This document shows, in pieces, positions 7,574 through 17,917 of a stretch of DNA of 64,000 nucleotides; positions within the stretch are counted from its first letter, which is position 1; the number at the start of each line of letters is the position of its first letter. This DNA is from an uncultured Litoreibacter sp. Lineage in GTDB: Bacteria; Pseudomonadota; Alphaproteobacteria; Rhodobacterales; Rhodobacteraceae. The notes under the pieces were generated by a model. The model saw only the letters and a list, made by a program, of their open reading frames with translations, had not been told where the DNA came from and searched no databases. Both the position numbers and the translations under genes were made by a program. The DNA lies in the NCBI GenBank assembly GCA_938030665.1, contig CALHHY010000036.1, positions 28,320-92,319 of the forward strand. Direction: 5' to 3'.

Positions 7574-10330
7574 TCAGTTCCCCAGCCGGTCAAGAAGGGC
7601 AGGCACATGGACCTGATCGGATTTGTAGTTGCCGGTCAGCACATGCATCACAAGGTTGATGCCGAAGCGGATCGCCATTTCCCGCTGACGTTCGCCGCCA
7701 AAGCCGCGGCCGACGGGATAAAGCGGCTGGCCGGCAGCGTTGCGCGCCCAGGCGCTGGCCCAGTCATTGCCGCCAATCAGCACCGGCGTCACCCCGTCAT
7801 TGAGGTTGCGGAAGGGCAGCCCGTCGACCTGTTCGGCGTCGGCGGGCGCGGCCTCCACCCAGACATCGTTGCTGGCATGGCGTCCGGGGAAGTCCTGCAG
7901 CAGGTAGAAAGCGCGGGTCAGCACGTGGTCTTCGGGGATCGGCTCAAGCGCGGGAATATCGAGCGGGCGGGCCAGCGATTGCAGCTTGCGCCCCGCAGGC
8001 GTGGACGCGCCGAAGCCGCCAAGATTGCCGTCGCGCGTGTCAAAGACGATCATCCCACCGCTGCGCAGGAAGCGGTTCAGCTTGGCATAAGCCGCGTCAC
8101 TTGGCAGGCGCTGGCTTTCCGAAACGGGCCAGTAGATGAGCGGGTAGAAGGACAGCTCATCGGTTTCCAGATCAACCTCGATCGGCGGGGCAGGCTCGAC
8201 CGAGGTCCGGCGGAAAAGGCTTTGCGACAGCCCCGCAAGTCCCTCCTGCGACACCCGGTCAAGCGTGGCGTCGCCGGTTTTGACATAGGCCAGCACGACC
8301 TCAGCTGTGGCCTCAATGGCCCGCAATTCAACCTCGGTACCCTGCGCCCTGGCCGCGTAAGGCAAGGAAAGCGCCACCATCACGACAGCAGCAGTGGCCC
8401 CGCCGCGTAGGGTCAGCCGTCCGCCCAGCCAGAGGGAGGCCACGATATCGACGGCCAGAAGCGCCATTGCAAGGGTCAGCAGCAGCCCGGCAAGCGGTGT
8501 CTCCCCCTCCAGCGCGATCCCCTCGACCGTGACGGAGGCGGGCCAGACCGCAGGCGCGATGGTCTGTTCTGCGGCGACAACGTTCAACGCAACACGGCGG
8601 TCATCATTGCTGTAAAGTCCTGGGCGCAAGTCGGGGCCGTAGGTGGGGTCGGCCAGCAGTTCACCGGAAATGCCTGCGAGCGCGTCGGCGCTGCGGACCC
8701 GCCCGAAACCGTCAAGCGTCTCTTCCGCCTGCCAGATCGTGCCTTCAAGCTCTGTCGCGGCAAGCTCCGACGGCCTTGTGGAAATCGCCAGACGCTCCAG
8801 CATCTGCACGAAAAGCCCCGAAAGCGGCAGGGTCGACCATTCCGCATTGGCGGTGACGTGGAACAGCACGATCTGTCCGTCGCCAAGCGCGTTGCGGGTC
8901 ACCAGCGGCGTGCCATCAGCGAGCGAAGCAATCGTCCGCTCCGCCAGATTGGGGTCGGGTTGGGCCACCACCTGGCTTGTGACGGTGACATCGTCGGGCA
9001 ATGGCAGGCCGAAAAACGGGCTATCACGGGTGAAGGCGCGCAGCGCTTTCGGCTCCCCCCAGGAGAGCGCGCCGCCGACAGACCGCCCGCCCGCGCGCAG
9101 CCGCACCGGCATCAGCGGATCGACGGTTTCGATATCGGTGGCAGCCACACGTGGCCCGGCAAAGCGTACCAGCAAGCCGCCGGCATCGACCCAGTCGGTC
9201 AGGGCGTCGACCTCTGCTTCGCTGAAGGCGGCAATGTCGGCCAGGATGAGGACGTCGGGGCTGGCCAGCAGCATGTCTTCGAGGGTGCCGTCGATCAGAT
9301 CGGCGGTCGGCACCAAGGCGCGGCGCAGGTAAAAGAGTGGCGACAGCAGGTCCTGCGCCTCCTGCCCGTCATTGCTGGCCAGCAGGCCCACCTCGCGCCG
9401 TTTCAGCGCGTCATCGGTCAGCGACACCGCCCCGGCGGAGCGGATGCCCTGCAGCTCAAACCGACGGATACGGTTGCGCAGCTCTGTGGGCAGGGACAGC
9501 ACGACCTCGGCCTCCGTCTCGCCATTGCCAAAACTTGCGACGGCGCGGGCCAGTTCCTGCTCCACCCCATTGGGGTCGGGGCCAAGGGCGGTCAGGGTGA
9601 CGTCGCGCGGGCCGTCAGCCTCGGCCCGCAAGGCGGTGATCGCCACATCGCTGCCCTCGAACCGGGCGGGACGCAGCGCGAAGGCAGGGCGTGCGGATTG
9701 GATCACGCGCAGCTCGCCCCTGCTTTCCAGAAGCGTCGCAATGTCGGCCCGCGCCGGGTAGTCTAGCCCATCAGAGAACCAGATGCTGTCAAAATCCCGC
9801 CCCTCCGACAATTCCGTCAGCCGGCCAGCGCTGTCCGCCGTTGGCGTCCAGGGGTCGGGCACCATGCCAGCCAGACCGGGCAGCAAAGCGTCTGCGGCGG
9901 TGAATTCAAAAGCGTCTGGCGTCGGGTCGGTCAGCTTGACCAGCGCGGCGGGTCTGCCATCGCGGGCCGCTTCGGCCAACACCGCCTCAACGCGGGAGAC
10001 GCGGGCGGGCCAATCGCGGGCCGACGCCCAGCTGGCATCCATGACCACCAGCAGCGGCCCGTCGCCCGGTTGCCGGTCATCGGGGTTCAGAATGGGACCG
10101 GCAAAGCCAACGATAAGCCCCGCCACCGCGATCATGCGCAGCAGGAGCAACCACCAAGGCGTCGTGTCCGTCTGGCTTTCGTCATCCTTCAGGCCCAACA
10201 ACAGCGCGATACCCGGGAAACGCCGCTTGATCGGCGCGGGCGGCACGGCGCGCAGCAGCCACCACAGGATCGGCAAGGCCAGCAACGCGGCCAGCAGCAG
10301 CGGGGTGGTGAAGGCGAGGTTTGCGATCAT
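7574..10330 (-). CDS. BatA-like/DUF4159 domain membrane protein
   Basis: A 918-residue protein with an N-terminal BatA-like pair of helices (about 5-27 and 60-80), a VWA-like segment beginning LLVVMDASWAS, and an internal GATase-like segment (DVLILADIAAFSEAEV). Further helices lie near 620-670. The C-terminal third matches DUF4159, with ELSFYPLIYWPV and LRSGGMIVFDTRDG. It overlaps the DUF58 gene by four bases upstream, and the next gene follows directly. Function is not established; the arrangement suggests a large envelope complex assembled with the MoxR ATPase and DUF58 protein. Confidence 0.78.
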   Translation of the reverse strand: MIANLAFTTPLLLAALLALPILWWLLRAVPPAPIKRRFPGIALLLGLKDDESQTDTTPWWLLLLRMIAVAGLIVGFAGPILNPDDRQPGDGPLLVVMDASWASARDWPARVSRVEAVLAEAARDGRPAALVKLTDPTPDAFEFTAADALLPGLAGMVPDPWTPTADSAGRLTELSEGRDFDSIWFSDGLDYPARADIATLLESRGELRVIQSARPAFALRPARFEGSDVAITALRAEADGPRDVTLTALGPDPNGVEQELARAVASFGNGETEAEVVLSLPTELRNRIRRFELQGIRSAGAVSLTDDALKRREVGLLASNDGQEAQDLLSPLFYLRRALVPTADLIDGTLEDMLLASPDVLILADIAAFSEAEVDALTDWVDAGGLLVRFAGPRVAATDIETVDPLMPVRLRAGGRSVGGALSWGEPKALRAFTRDSPFFGLPLPDDVTVTSQVVAQPDPNLAERTIASLADGTPLVTRNALGDGQIVLFHVTANAEWSTLPLSGLFVQMLERLAISTRPSELAATELEGTIWQAEETLDGFGRVRSADALAGISGELLADPTYGPDLRPGLYSNDDRRVALNVVAAEQTIAPAVWPASVTVEGIALEGETPLAGLLLTLAMALLAVDIVASLWLGGRLTLRGGATAAVVMVALSLPYAARAQGTEVELRAIEATAEVVLAYVKTGDATLDRVSQEGLAGLSQSLFRRTSVEPAPPIEVDLETDELSFYPLIYWPVSESQRLPSDAAYAKLNRFLRSGGMIVFDTRDGNLGGFGASTPAGRKLQSLARPLDIPALEPIPEDHVLTRAFYLLQDFPGRHASNDVWVEAAPADAEQVDGLPFRNLNDGVTPVLIGGNDWASAWARNAAGQPLYPVGRGFGGERQREMAIRFGINLVMHVLTGNYKSDQVHVPALLDRLGN

Positions 10331-11225
10331 GGCGATTTATCCAGCGCTCGGTAGGCCCACATCAGCGCCTCGAGCGCGGAGGTGTCGGTGTGGTGGCAGA
10401 GGTAGCGCCAGCCTGTTGCGCGGCAAAGGTCGCGCATCTGCGCTTTGCGGGCGGCTAGCCGGGCAAGGTAGTCGTCCTTCAGCTTGCCCGCCTTGAGGGT
10501 TTCGAATTTGACGGCGCCGGACATGGTTTCGAATATGGTGCGGCCGTCATAGGGAAACGCTTCCTCGTCCGGGTCGAGGACCTGGATCAGAATGCCTGAT
10601 ACGCCGCGATCCGTGGCCTTTGTCAGCGCGGCGGTCACTGGCTCAGGATCCCCGAAAAAGTCGGACAGAAATACCGCGCGGGAGCCTGCGGGCAGTACGC
10701 GGGCATTGGGGGTGCCGTAGTCGATATCGGTCTCACCGCCGAAGGCCGCGTCCATCAGGTGGCCGGCCAGCCGGGTCAGCTGCGCTTCCCCGCGCCGGGG
10801 CGGGGTGCCGCGATTGGCAAGGCCAAAACGTTCCCCTCCACGGTTCAGGAGCACACAAAGCGCCAAGGCCAGCACCCGCGCCCGGTGGCCCTTGGTGGGC
10901 CGGTTATTGCCGCCGGTGAAGGTCATCGACAGCGCGTCATCGACCCAGAACATCACTGATTGGGCGGCCTGCCATTCTTTCTGGCGGACAAAATGCGCGT
11001 CCCCACGGGCGGAGCGGCGCCAGTCAATGGCCCGCAGCCCGTCGCCATCCTCTGCTGGGCGGTATTGCCAGAACTCGTCACCCATGCCCGCACGACGGCG
11101 GCCATGATCGCCCAGCATGACGGTTGCGGCCAGATGCTGGGCATCCGCAAGCAGCGCCGGGAAAGCGGCGGCATGCGCCTCTGCCCGGTGGCGCAGACCT
11201 GCGGGATTTATTGCCGGGTCCTGGT

Positions 11226-11229
<4 letters not shown>
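10327..11229 (-). CDS. DUF58 domain-containing protein
   Basis: A 300-residue cytoplasmic DUF58 protein, the usual partner encoded after MoxR. The diagnostic segment is EFWQYRPAEDGDGLRAIDWRRSAR followed by FVRQKEW, and a VWA-like continuation holds FWVDDALSM. It has no transmembrane helix, unlike longer DUF58 proteins. Its start overlaps the end of moxR by four bases and its stop overlaps the DUF4159 gene start by four bases, so the three are almost certainly one operon. The biochemical role is unproven; a chaperone or metal-insertion adaptor role is often proposed for MoxR/VWA systems. Confidence 0.88.
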
Positions 11230-12233
<1,004 letters not shown>

Positions 12234-12296
12234 GACAATGCTCCCTGAACCGCTATATCTGTCTGTTGAACTATAGAGCTAAGGTGGGACGAAGAA

Positions 12297-12896
12297 ATGG
12301 CAAAAGGAACAGGCGCACAAAACCTTGAGATGCCGTCCGCCGAGAGCATCGCGGCCAGCGCGCAGGAAGTCGCCAAAGGCGGGCTGCCGCCGGTGGAGAA
12401 GTGGAATCCCCCGTTTTGTGGGGACTTGGACATGCGTATCGCGCGGGACGGGACCTGGTTTTACCAAGGCAGCCCCATCGGCCGTGCTGGTCTGGTGAAG
12501 CTGTTTTCCTCGATCATTCGCAAAGATGGCGATGCCTATTTTTTGGTCACCCCCGTCGAAAAGGTGGGCATCATCGTCGATGACGCGCCTTTCGTGGCCA
12601 TCGATTTCGACGCAGCGGGCACCGGCGATTCGCAAAAGCTGCGGTTTGAAACCCATGTTGGCGACCGATTTGTCGCGGGTCCTGACCACCCGCTGCGGGT
12701 CAGCTACGATGATAAGGGCGAGCCGTCACCCTACGTTCTGGTGCGCCGCAATCTTGAGGCGCTGATCGACCGGAAAAGTTTCTATCGGTTGATCGATCTG
12801 GGTGTGCATCACAGCCATGAGGGCGAAAACTGGTTCGGTCTTTGGTCAGCGGGCACCTTCTTCCCGATCATGCTTAGCGCGGAATTGGAAGGCTGA
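12297..12896 (+). CDS. DUF1285 domain-containing protein
   Basis: A 199-residue cytoplasmic protein of the DUF1285 family, recognised by PPVEKWNPPFCGDLDMRI, the DGTWFYQGSPIGR turn and FVAGPDHPLRV near residue 132. Family members have a solved two-domain fold but no established activity. It starts divergently from moxR. The 246 bases after it, before the DUF2798 gene, hold no feature I recognise apart from an AT-rich palindromic patch near 13000. Confidence 0.82.
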   Translation: MAKGTGAQNLEMPSAESIAASAQEVAKGGLPPVEKWNPPFCGDLDMRIARDGTWFYQGSPIGRAGLVKLFSSIIRKDGDAYFLVTPVEKVGIIVDDAPFVAIDFDAAGTGDSQKLRFETHVGDRFVAGPDHPLRVSYDDKGEPSPYVLVRRNLEALIDRKSFYRLIDLGVHHSHEGENWFGLWSAGTFFPIMLSAELEG

Positions 12897-13142
12897 GGTC
12901 GCCCTTCATTTTCGCGGCCGGAAGAATCGGTTTGGGAATCAGTGCGATACGGCGCGGATTTGTGAGGCGATGTGCGCTCACTCTTCCGTGAGTCGGTCCC
13001 AATATTTGAAATATCACAGTAAAAAGCGGCGATTCTCCGCATCAGCGCACAAAGGGCGTTCGGTCAGCACGTTTCTTCTACAGGGTGCCTCCGCTACAAC
13101 GTCAATTCACTTGATCAGCAAAAGCCGAGAAATTTGCCTCCC

Positions 13143-13421
13143 ATGTACCGTGCCCTCATCGCCTTGGTTCTATTTAGCGCCATCACGTCTGCCGTGATGT
13201 CGGCCATCGTTTGCGGCGTGATGACCTATAAGATGGCGGGGCTTACGGCGGCATTCATGCATATGTGGTTCGGAGGTTGGACAACCGCCTGGCCGGTGGC
13301 ATTTGTCGTGATCCTGTTGGCAGGGCCGGTTATTCGAAAGGCCGTCTATCGTGCCTGCCGTTGCCCGCAAGCCACGCTTTCGACGCCAATAGACGCGGAC
13401 ACTTCAAAGACGGCAACCTAA
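13143..13421 (+). CDS. DUF2798 family small membrane protein
   Basis: A 92-residue inner membrane protein with two helices, about 3-27 and 40-62. The pattern fits DUF2798: an early run with AITSAVMSAIV, then FMHMWFGGWTTAWPVAFVVI, followed by a proline (AGPVIRK) and a basic cytoplasmic tail. No function is known. I use ATG 13143 rather than the TTG nine bases earlier. It stands alone; the next gene starts about 100 bases downstream. Confidence 0.7.
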   Translation: MYRALIALVLFSAITSAVMSAIVCGVMTYKMAGLTAAFMHMWFGGWTTAWPVAFVVILLAGPVIRKAVYRACRCPQATLSTPIDADTSKTAT

Positions 13422-13519
13422 ACTGTTTCCCTTCCGGAACGAGTCAGTGTAAGGTTAACTGGCCTGTAAGTTTCCGAAAGGAGTTTGCAGGGGGTGATTT
13501 GAATTGTGTGGGGACGAAT

Positions 13520-14257
13520 ATGCGCATTCTAGGATTAAGCTGTCTGTATCTGGCGCCAGTGGCAACGTTTGCTGCGGCTGCATCAATTACGGGCTTTTCC
13601 GGTCAGCTGGTCGAGCACTCAGGTACTGGAGGCCAGTCGGTCATTTCCAGCCTTCTCGCAGGCTTCGAAGCAGACGCGCTTGACGCGCCGCTGGAGGTGG
13701 CATCGGTTGCTGCAGTGCTCCCTGAAATCGAGCCGGAGCCTGAGGTTCGTGGCGAACCGGCCTATCTGGCCGTGCCGCCACTGGATCTAGCTCCTGGATT
13801 TGACTTCTCCGATTACGCCTTGGAGGCGGTTATGGCGGAGTTCGAAGAATTGATTGTGGACGCGGGCGGTATTGCGCCGTTTGACGCGTCTTGGCCGGTG
13901 GAGTTCTCGGCAGTTGCGAGCGCGCCGGGATTTGGCGTTGGTGCTCAAGGCGCCGGCAAAGGTTTGGGTGTGGCGCAACGCGCCGTAAATAATGGATCTG
14001 GCGGCCCGTCATTCAACTTTCCGAGCCTGAACGCCGGATCATCAAGCGGCGGTTCTGCGGGTGCCGCAGGTCTTACGGCAACAGGGCTTCCGGACGTGGT
14101 GGATATCGCTGGTACAGCAGGAACGTCGGCAACGGCCGGAGCGACGGGTGCTGCCGACGACGCATTGGGCCTGACGGCTGTACCCGTACCGGCCAGCGCA
14201 CCATTGCTTGCAGCGGGAATCGTTTTGCTTTCGCTAATCCGTCGCAAACGCAGCTAA
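13520..14257 (+). CDS. Secreted protein with VPLPA-CTERM-like sorting tail
   Basis: A 245-residue exported protein. An N-terminal signal sequence (RILGLSCLYLAPVATFAAAAS) leads into an acidic, proline- and alanine-rich body with low-complexity Gly/Ser/Ala stretches. The C terminus has VPVPASAPLL, a hydrophobic helix and the basic end IRRKRS. That tripartite tail is characteristic of VPLPA/PEP-CTERM proteins, which are anchored and then processed by an exosortase during export. I see no globular domain. The open frame extends much further upstream, but the signal peptide fixes ATG 13520. It is monocistronic and ends at a strong terminator. No exosortase gene is in the window. Confidence 0.62.
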   Translation: MRILGLSCLYLAPVATFAAAASITGFSGQLVEHSGTGGQSVISSLLAGFEADALDAPLEVASVAAVLPEIEPEPEVRGEPAYLAVPPLDLAPGFDFSDYALEAVMAEFEELIVDAGGIAPFDASWPVEFSAVASAPGFGVGAQGAGKGLGVAQRAVNNGSGGPSFNFPSLNAGSSSGGSAGAAGLTATGLPDVVDIAGTAGTSATAGATGAADDALGLTAVPVPASAPLLAAGIVLLSLIRRKRS

Positions 14258-14284
14258 AGCAAAAAGAAATAGATGAGATTTTTG

Positions 14285-14310
14285 AACGGCCCCGGTTTTG
14301 CGGGGCCGTT
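14285..14310. terminator. Bidirectional rho-independent terminator
   Basis: AACGGCCCCG and CGGGGCCGTT form a perfect 10-bp stem around a 6-base loop, with A and T residues on both sides. It lies between the convergent VPLPA-like gene and polA and could end transcripts from both. Confidence 0.85.
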
Positions 14311-14356
14311 TGCATTTCTGGCCCTCGGTTCTTGAGGACGCAGAAGCGCGGCGTTT

Positions 14357-17155
14357 CTAATGCGCCTCGGCCCAGTTCTGACCTTGCCCCGCATCCACGA
14401 CCAATGGAACGTCGAATTTAACCGCTGGGTCTGACGCATTCTCCATGACCTCACGCACCACCTTGACGGTCTGATCCACGGCATCTTTCGGCACCTCAAA
14501 GATCAGCTCGTCATGGACCTGTAGCAGCATCCGGCAGGGCATGTCCTTGATCGCAGCCGGCATGCGGATCATCGCCCGGCGGATCACGTCGGCGGCGGTA
14601 CCTTGGATGGGCGCGTTGATCGCTGCGCGTTTGGCGAAGCCTGCACCGGGGCCCTTTGCGTTGATCTCCGGCGTGTTGATCTTTCGGCCGAACAACGTCT
14701 GCACATAGCTATGCGCCTTGGCAAATTTGACCGTCTCGTCCATGTAATCCTTGATGCCGGGAAAGCGCTCGAAATAGCGGTCGATAAAGCCCTGCGCCTC
14801 GCTGCGCGGGATGCGCAGGTTGCGCGCCAGACCGAAACCTGAAATTCCGTAGATCACCCCGAAATTGATCGCCTTTGCCTGCCGGCGTACCTCTGGCGTC
14901 ATCTCGTTCAGGGGTACGTCAAACATCTCCGACGCGGTCATCGCATGAATGTCATGCCCGTCCCTGAATGCCTGTTTCAGCGCCGCGATGTCGGCGATAT
15001 GGGCGAGGATGCGCAGCTCGATCTGCGAATAATCGAGGGAGACCAGCACATTGCCCTCTTCCGCCACGAAAGCCTCCCGGATGCGGCGGCCTTCTTCGGT
15101 GCGGACGGGGATGTTCTGTAGGTTAGGATCGGTGGAGGCCAGCCGACCTGTATTCGCCCCGGCGATGGAATAGGAAGTGTGGACCCGCCCAGTATCGGCG
15201 TTGATGTGGTTCTGCAGCGCGTCAGTATAGGTGGATTTCAGCTTCGACAGCTGCCGCCAGTCCAGCACGCGGCCCGGCAATTCATGTTCGGTTGCGAGAT
15301 CTTCAAGGATGTCGACCCCCGTTGAATAGGCCCCGGTCTTGCCCTTCTTGCCGCCGGGAAGCTCCAGCTTGTCAAACAGGATTTCGCCCAGTTGTTTGGG
15401 GGAGCCGACGTTAAACGACTGGCCTGCCAGCTCATGTATCTCGGCCTCAAGCCCGGCCATTTTCTGGGCGAAAGCGTTGGACATACGAGACAGCGTGTCG
15501 CGGTCGACCTTGATGCCGTTCATTTCCATGCGGGCCAGCACGGGGATGAGCGGGCGTTCCAGCGTCTCATAGACGGTCGTCACCTGCTTGGCGTGCAACA
15601 TCGGCTTGAAGGTCTTCCACAGCCGCATCGTGATATCGGCATCCTCAGCCGCGTAATGCGCGGCCTTGTCGATGGCGACCTTGTCGAAAGTGATCGCTGA
15701 TTTGCCGGTGCCGATCAGCTCCTTGATGGGGACAGGGCTGTGGCCCAGGTAACGTTCGCTCAGCGCGTCCATACCGTGGTTGTGCAGGCCGGCATGCAGC
15801 GCGTAGCTGAGCAGCATCGTGTCATCAATAGGGGCCACGGCCACGTCGTATCGCGCGAAAATCTTCGCATCGTATTTCATATTCTGGCCGATTTTGATGA
15901 CACTGTCATCTTCGAGCACCGGCTTTATCAGGGCCAGCGCCTCCTCCAGTGGCATTTGCCCTTCCGCCAGCTCATCAGAGCCGAAAAGCCCGTCCCCCTC
16001 GCCCGCGCGGTGGCCAAGCGGGACGTAGCACGCCTCCCCCGGCTCGACGCAAAGGCAGATGCCGACCAGATCGGCGGTCATCTCGTTTAGCCCGGTGGTC
16101 TCGGTATCGACGGCAACATAGCCGCGCCCGTAGATCTTGGCGATCCAAGCTTCCAGCCCTGCTGCGTCGCGAACAATCGAATACGCGGCGTCCTTGAAAT
16201 CAGGCATCTCGGGCGCGTCGGCTGCGGCGGAAGGCGTGTCCTCAATGACGGGGGCTTCAACTTCCAGCTTGTCGGCGATGCGTTTTGTGAGCGTGCGAAA
16301 CTCCATCTCGGCCAGGAAGGTCATCAGCTTTTCGGGATCCGGCTCGCGCACCTCAAGGTCGTCAATGGTGAAGGTCAGCGGCGTTTCGGCGTCCAGTGTG
16401 ACCAGCTTCTTAGACAGCTCGATTTGCGCGCGATGCTCGATCAGCGTCTGTCGGCGCTTGGGTTGCTTGATCTCTTCTGCCCGGTCGAGCAGTTCTTCCA
16501 GAGAGCCATATTCGTTGATCAAAAGCGCCGCCGTCTTGATCCCGATCCCCGGCGCGCCGGGCACATTGTCGATGCTGTCGCCCGCTAGCGCCTGCACGTC
16601 AACCACGCGGTCGGGGCCCACGCCGAATTTGGCCTCAACCCCTTCGGCGTCGATGCGGTTGTTCTTCATGGCGTCAAACATCTCGACCCCGCCGCCGACC
16701 AGTTGCATCAGGTCCTTGTCCGACGAGATGATGGTGCAGCGCCCGCCAAGTGCGCGTGCCTGCACGGCCAGCGTCGCGATGATGTCGTCGGCCTCATATC
16801 CTTCCAGCTCTTCGCAGGCGATGTTGAAGGCCTCGGTTGCGGCGCGGGTCAGCGGGATTTGCGGGCGCAGATCCTCGGGCATCGCCTCGCGATTGGCCTT
16901 GTACTGGTCATACATGTCGTTGCGAAACGTGTGGCTGCCCTTGTCAAAGATCACCGCCACATGGGTGGGCGCATCGGGCCCTGCATTGTCGTCAACATAG
17001 CGCTGCAGCATGTTGCAAAAGCCCGAGACCGCGCCAATGGGCAGCCCGTCTGATTTGCGCGTCAGCGGCGGCAGCGCGTGATAGGCGCGAAAGATAAAGG
17101 CGGAGCCGTCGATCAGGTGAAGGTGGCAGCCTTTGCCAAATTGCGGTTGGACCAT
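14357..17155 (-). CDS. polA: DNA polymerase I
   Basis: A full-length 932-residue DNA polymerase I for Okazaki-fragment processing and repair synthesis. The N-terminal 5'-nuclease domain (about 10-290) begins LIDGSAFIFRAYHALP and includes GYEADDIIATL. The 3'-5' proofreading domain follows, with the intact acidic motif VDTETTGL near residue 350. The C-terminal polymerase domain includes DYSQIELRILAH, the O-helix region RRQAKAINFGVIYG and the catalytic QVHDELIFE. All three activities should therefore be present. It is transcribed alone, convergent with the VPLPA-like gene across a shared terminator. Confidence 0.97.
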   Translation of the reverse strand: MVQPQFGKGCHLHLIDGSAFIFRAYHALPPLTRKSDGLPIGAVSGFCNMLQRYVDDNAGPDAPTHVAVIFDKGSHTFRNDMYDQYKANREAMPEDLRPQIPLTRAATEAFNIACEELEGYEADDIIATLAVQARALGGRCTIISSDKDLMQLVGGGVEMFDAMKNNRIDAEGVEAKFGVGPDRVVDVQALAGDSIDNVPGAPGIGIKTAALLINEYGSLEELLDRAEEIKQPKRRQTLIEHRAQIELSKKLVTLDAETPLTFTIDDLEVREPDPEKLMTFLAEMEFRTLTKRIADKLEVEAPVIEDTPSAAADAPEMPDFKDAAYSIVRDAAGLEAWIAKIYGRGYVAVDTETTGLNEMTADLVGICLCVEPGEACYVPLGHRAGEGDGLFGSDELAEGQMPLEEALALIKPVLEDDSVIKIGQNMKYDAKIFARYDVAVAPIDDTMLLSYALHAGLHNHGMDALSERYLGHSPVPIKELIGTGKSAITFDKVAIDKAAHYAAEDADITMRLWKTFKPMLHAKQVTTVYETLERPLIPVLARMEMNGIKVDRDTLSRMSNAFAQKMAGLEAEIHELAGQSFNVGSPKQLGEILFDKLELPGGKKGKTGAYSTGVDILEDLATEHELPGRVLDWRQLSKLKSTYTDALQNHINADTGRVHTSYSIAGANTGRLASTDPNLQNIPVRTEEGRRIREAFVAEEGNVLVSLDYSQIELRILAHIADIAALKQAFRDGHDIHAMTASEMFDVPLNEMTPEVRRQAKAINFGVIYGISGFGLARNLRIPRSEAQGFIDRYFERFPGIKDYMDETVKFAKAHSYVQTLFGRKINTPEINAKGPGAGFAKRAAINAPIQGTAADVIRRAMIRMPAAIKDMPCRMLLQVHDELIFEVPKDAVDQTVKVVREVMENASDPAVKFDVPLVVDAGQGQNWAEAH

Positions 17156-17224
17156 GATCGCCTCCCTAATGTGGTGATACCTGTGAGGCGGGTCAACACG
17201 GCCACGCAGTAGCGCGCACAGGCC

Positions 17225-17404
17225 TCAAACCTTGCCTTCAAACTCCCGGTGGATGACCTTCTTGTCGCAATAGGGGCATTCCACAAAGCCGGTATCGGCC
17301 GGAATTTGCAGCCAGACACGCGGGTGACCCAAAGCGCCCTCGCCGCCATCGCAGGCGATGCGGTAGGCGTCTACAATCTCGGTCTCTGGCGGAGCGATGG
17401 TCAT
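17225..17404 (-). CDS. Small zinc-finger protein (zf-CHCC family)
   Basis: A 59-residue protein with the zf-CHCC arrangement: C18, H27, C43 and C46 in the order C-x8-H-x15-C-x2-C. The family is related to the zinc-binding NDUFS6 subunit of respiratory complex I, and alphaproteobacterial copies are short proteins like this. A role in complex I or as a free zinc protein cannot be decided here. The open frame continues upstream, but only ATG 17404 gives the family length. It lies about 125 bases downstream of the HIT gene on the same strand. Confidence 0.78.
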   Translation of the reverse strand: MTIAPPETEIVDAYRIACDGGEGALGHPRVWLQIPADTGFVECPYCDKKVIHREFEGKV

Positions 17405-17531
17405 GGCACATAAATCCCTGAAACTGGTCGGGGGCATCATAGCCAAGCGGGATGCGCCCACAAGGGGCACATGGGGCTCAGGCCGGCAAATATCTCCAAA
17501 ATCGTGGGCCGCGGCACGCGGCGCAATCAGG

Positions 17532-17903
17532 TCAGGCTTCCTTGGCCAGCATCCGGCCCAGTGGACGCCCGCCCAGGATGTGGACATGCAGATGTGGCAC
17601 CTCCTGCACCCCGTGCCCGCCGGCGTTGGAAATGGCGCGGAAGCCCGCGTCGCTGACGCCTTCCAGCTGGCAGACCTCGCCGACAGCGCGCATGAAACCC
17701 ACTAGCTCCGCCTCTGACGCCTCCCGGGTGAAATGATCCAGCGACACATAGGCCCCTTTGGGGATCACCAACACGTGGGTGGGGGCCTGCGCATAGAGGT
17801 CACGAAATGCCAGCGCGTGGTCATTTTCGTACACGGTGTCATTTGGTATCTCCCCGCGCAAAATCTTGGCGAAGATGTTCTGGTCGTCATAGGTGAATGC
17901 CAC
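17532..17903 (-). CDS. HIT family nucleotide-binding protein
   Basis: This 123-residue protein has the histidine triad H104-L-H106-V-H108 followed by ILGG, the catalytic loop of HIT hydrolases. The N-terminal part [23 protein letters not shown] binds the nucleotide in the family. It most resembles the Hint branch, which hydrolyses purine nucleoside phosphoramidates. It follows the DUF5928 glycosyltransferase by 14 bases and is probably co-transcribed with it. Confidence 0.92.
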   Translation of the reverse strand: MAFTYDDQNIFAKILRGEIPNDTVYENDHALAFRDLYAQAPTHVLVIPKGAYVSLDHFTREASEAELVGFMRAVGEVCQLEGVSDAGFRAISNAGGHGVQEVPHLHVHILGGRPLGRMLAKEA

Positions 17904-17917
17904 GGCCGGAGCGCTCC

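Noticed and set aside
13455..13469. TTAA-N7-GTAA upstream of the VPLPA-like gene as a CtrA site
   Set aside because: One half-site has a mismatch at the first base and the motif is short, so chance is a fair explanation. The exact site at 55659 was kept.
13265..13519. N-terminal extension of the VPLPA-like frame
   Set aside because: It overlaps the DUF2798 gene and would bury the signal peptide inside the protein.
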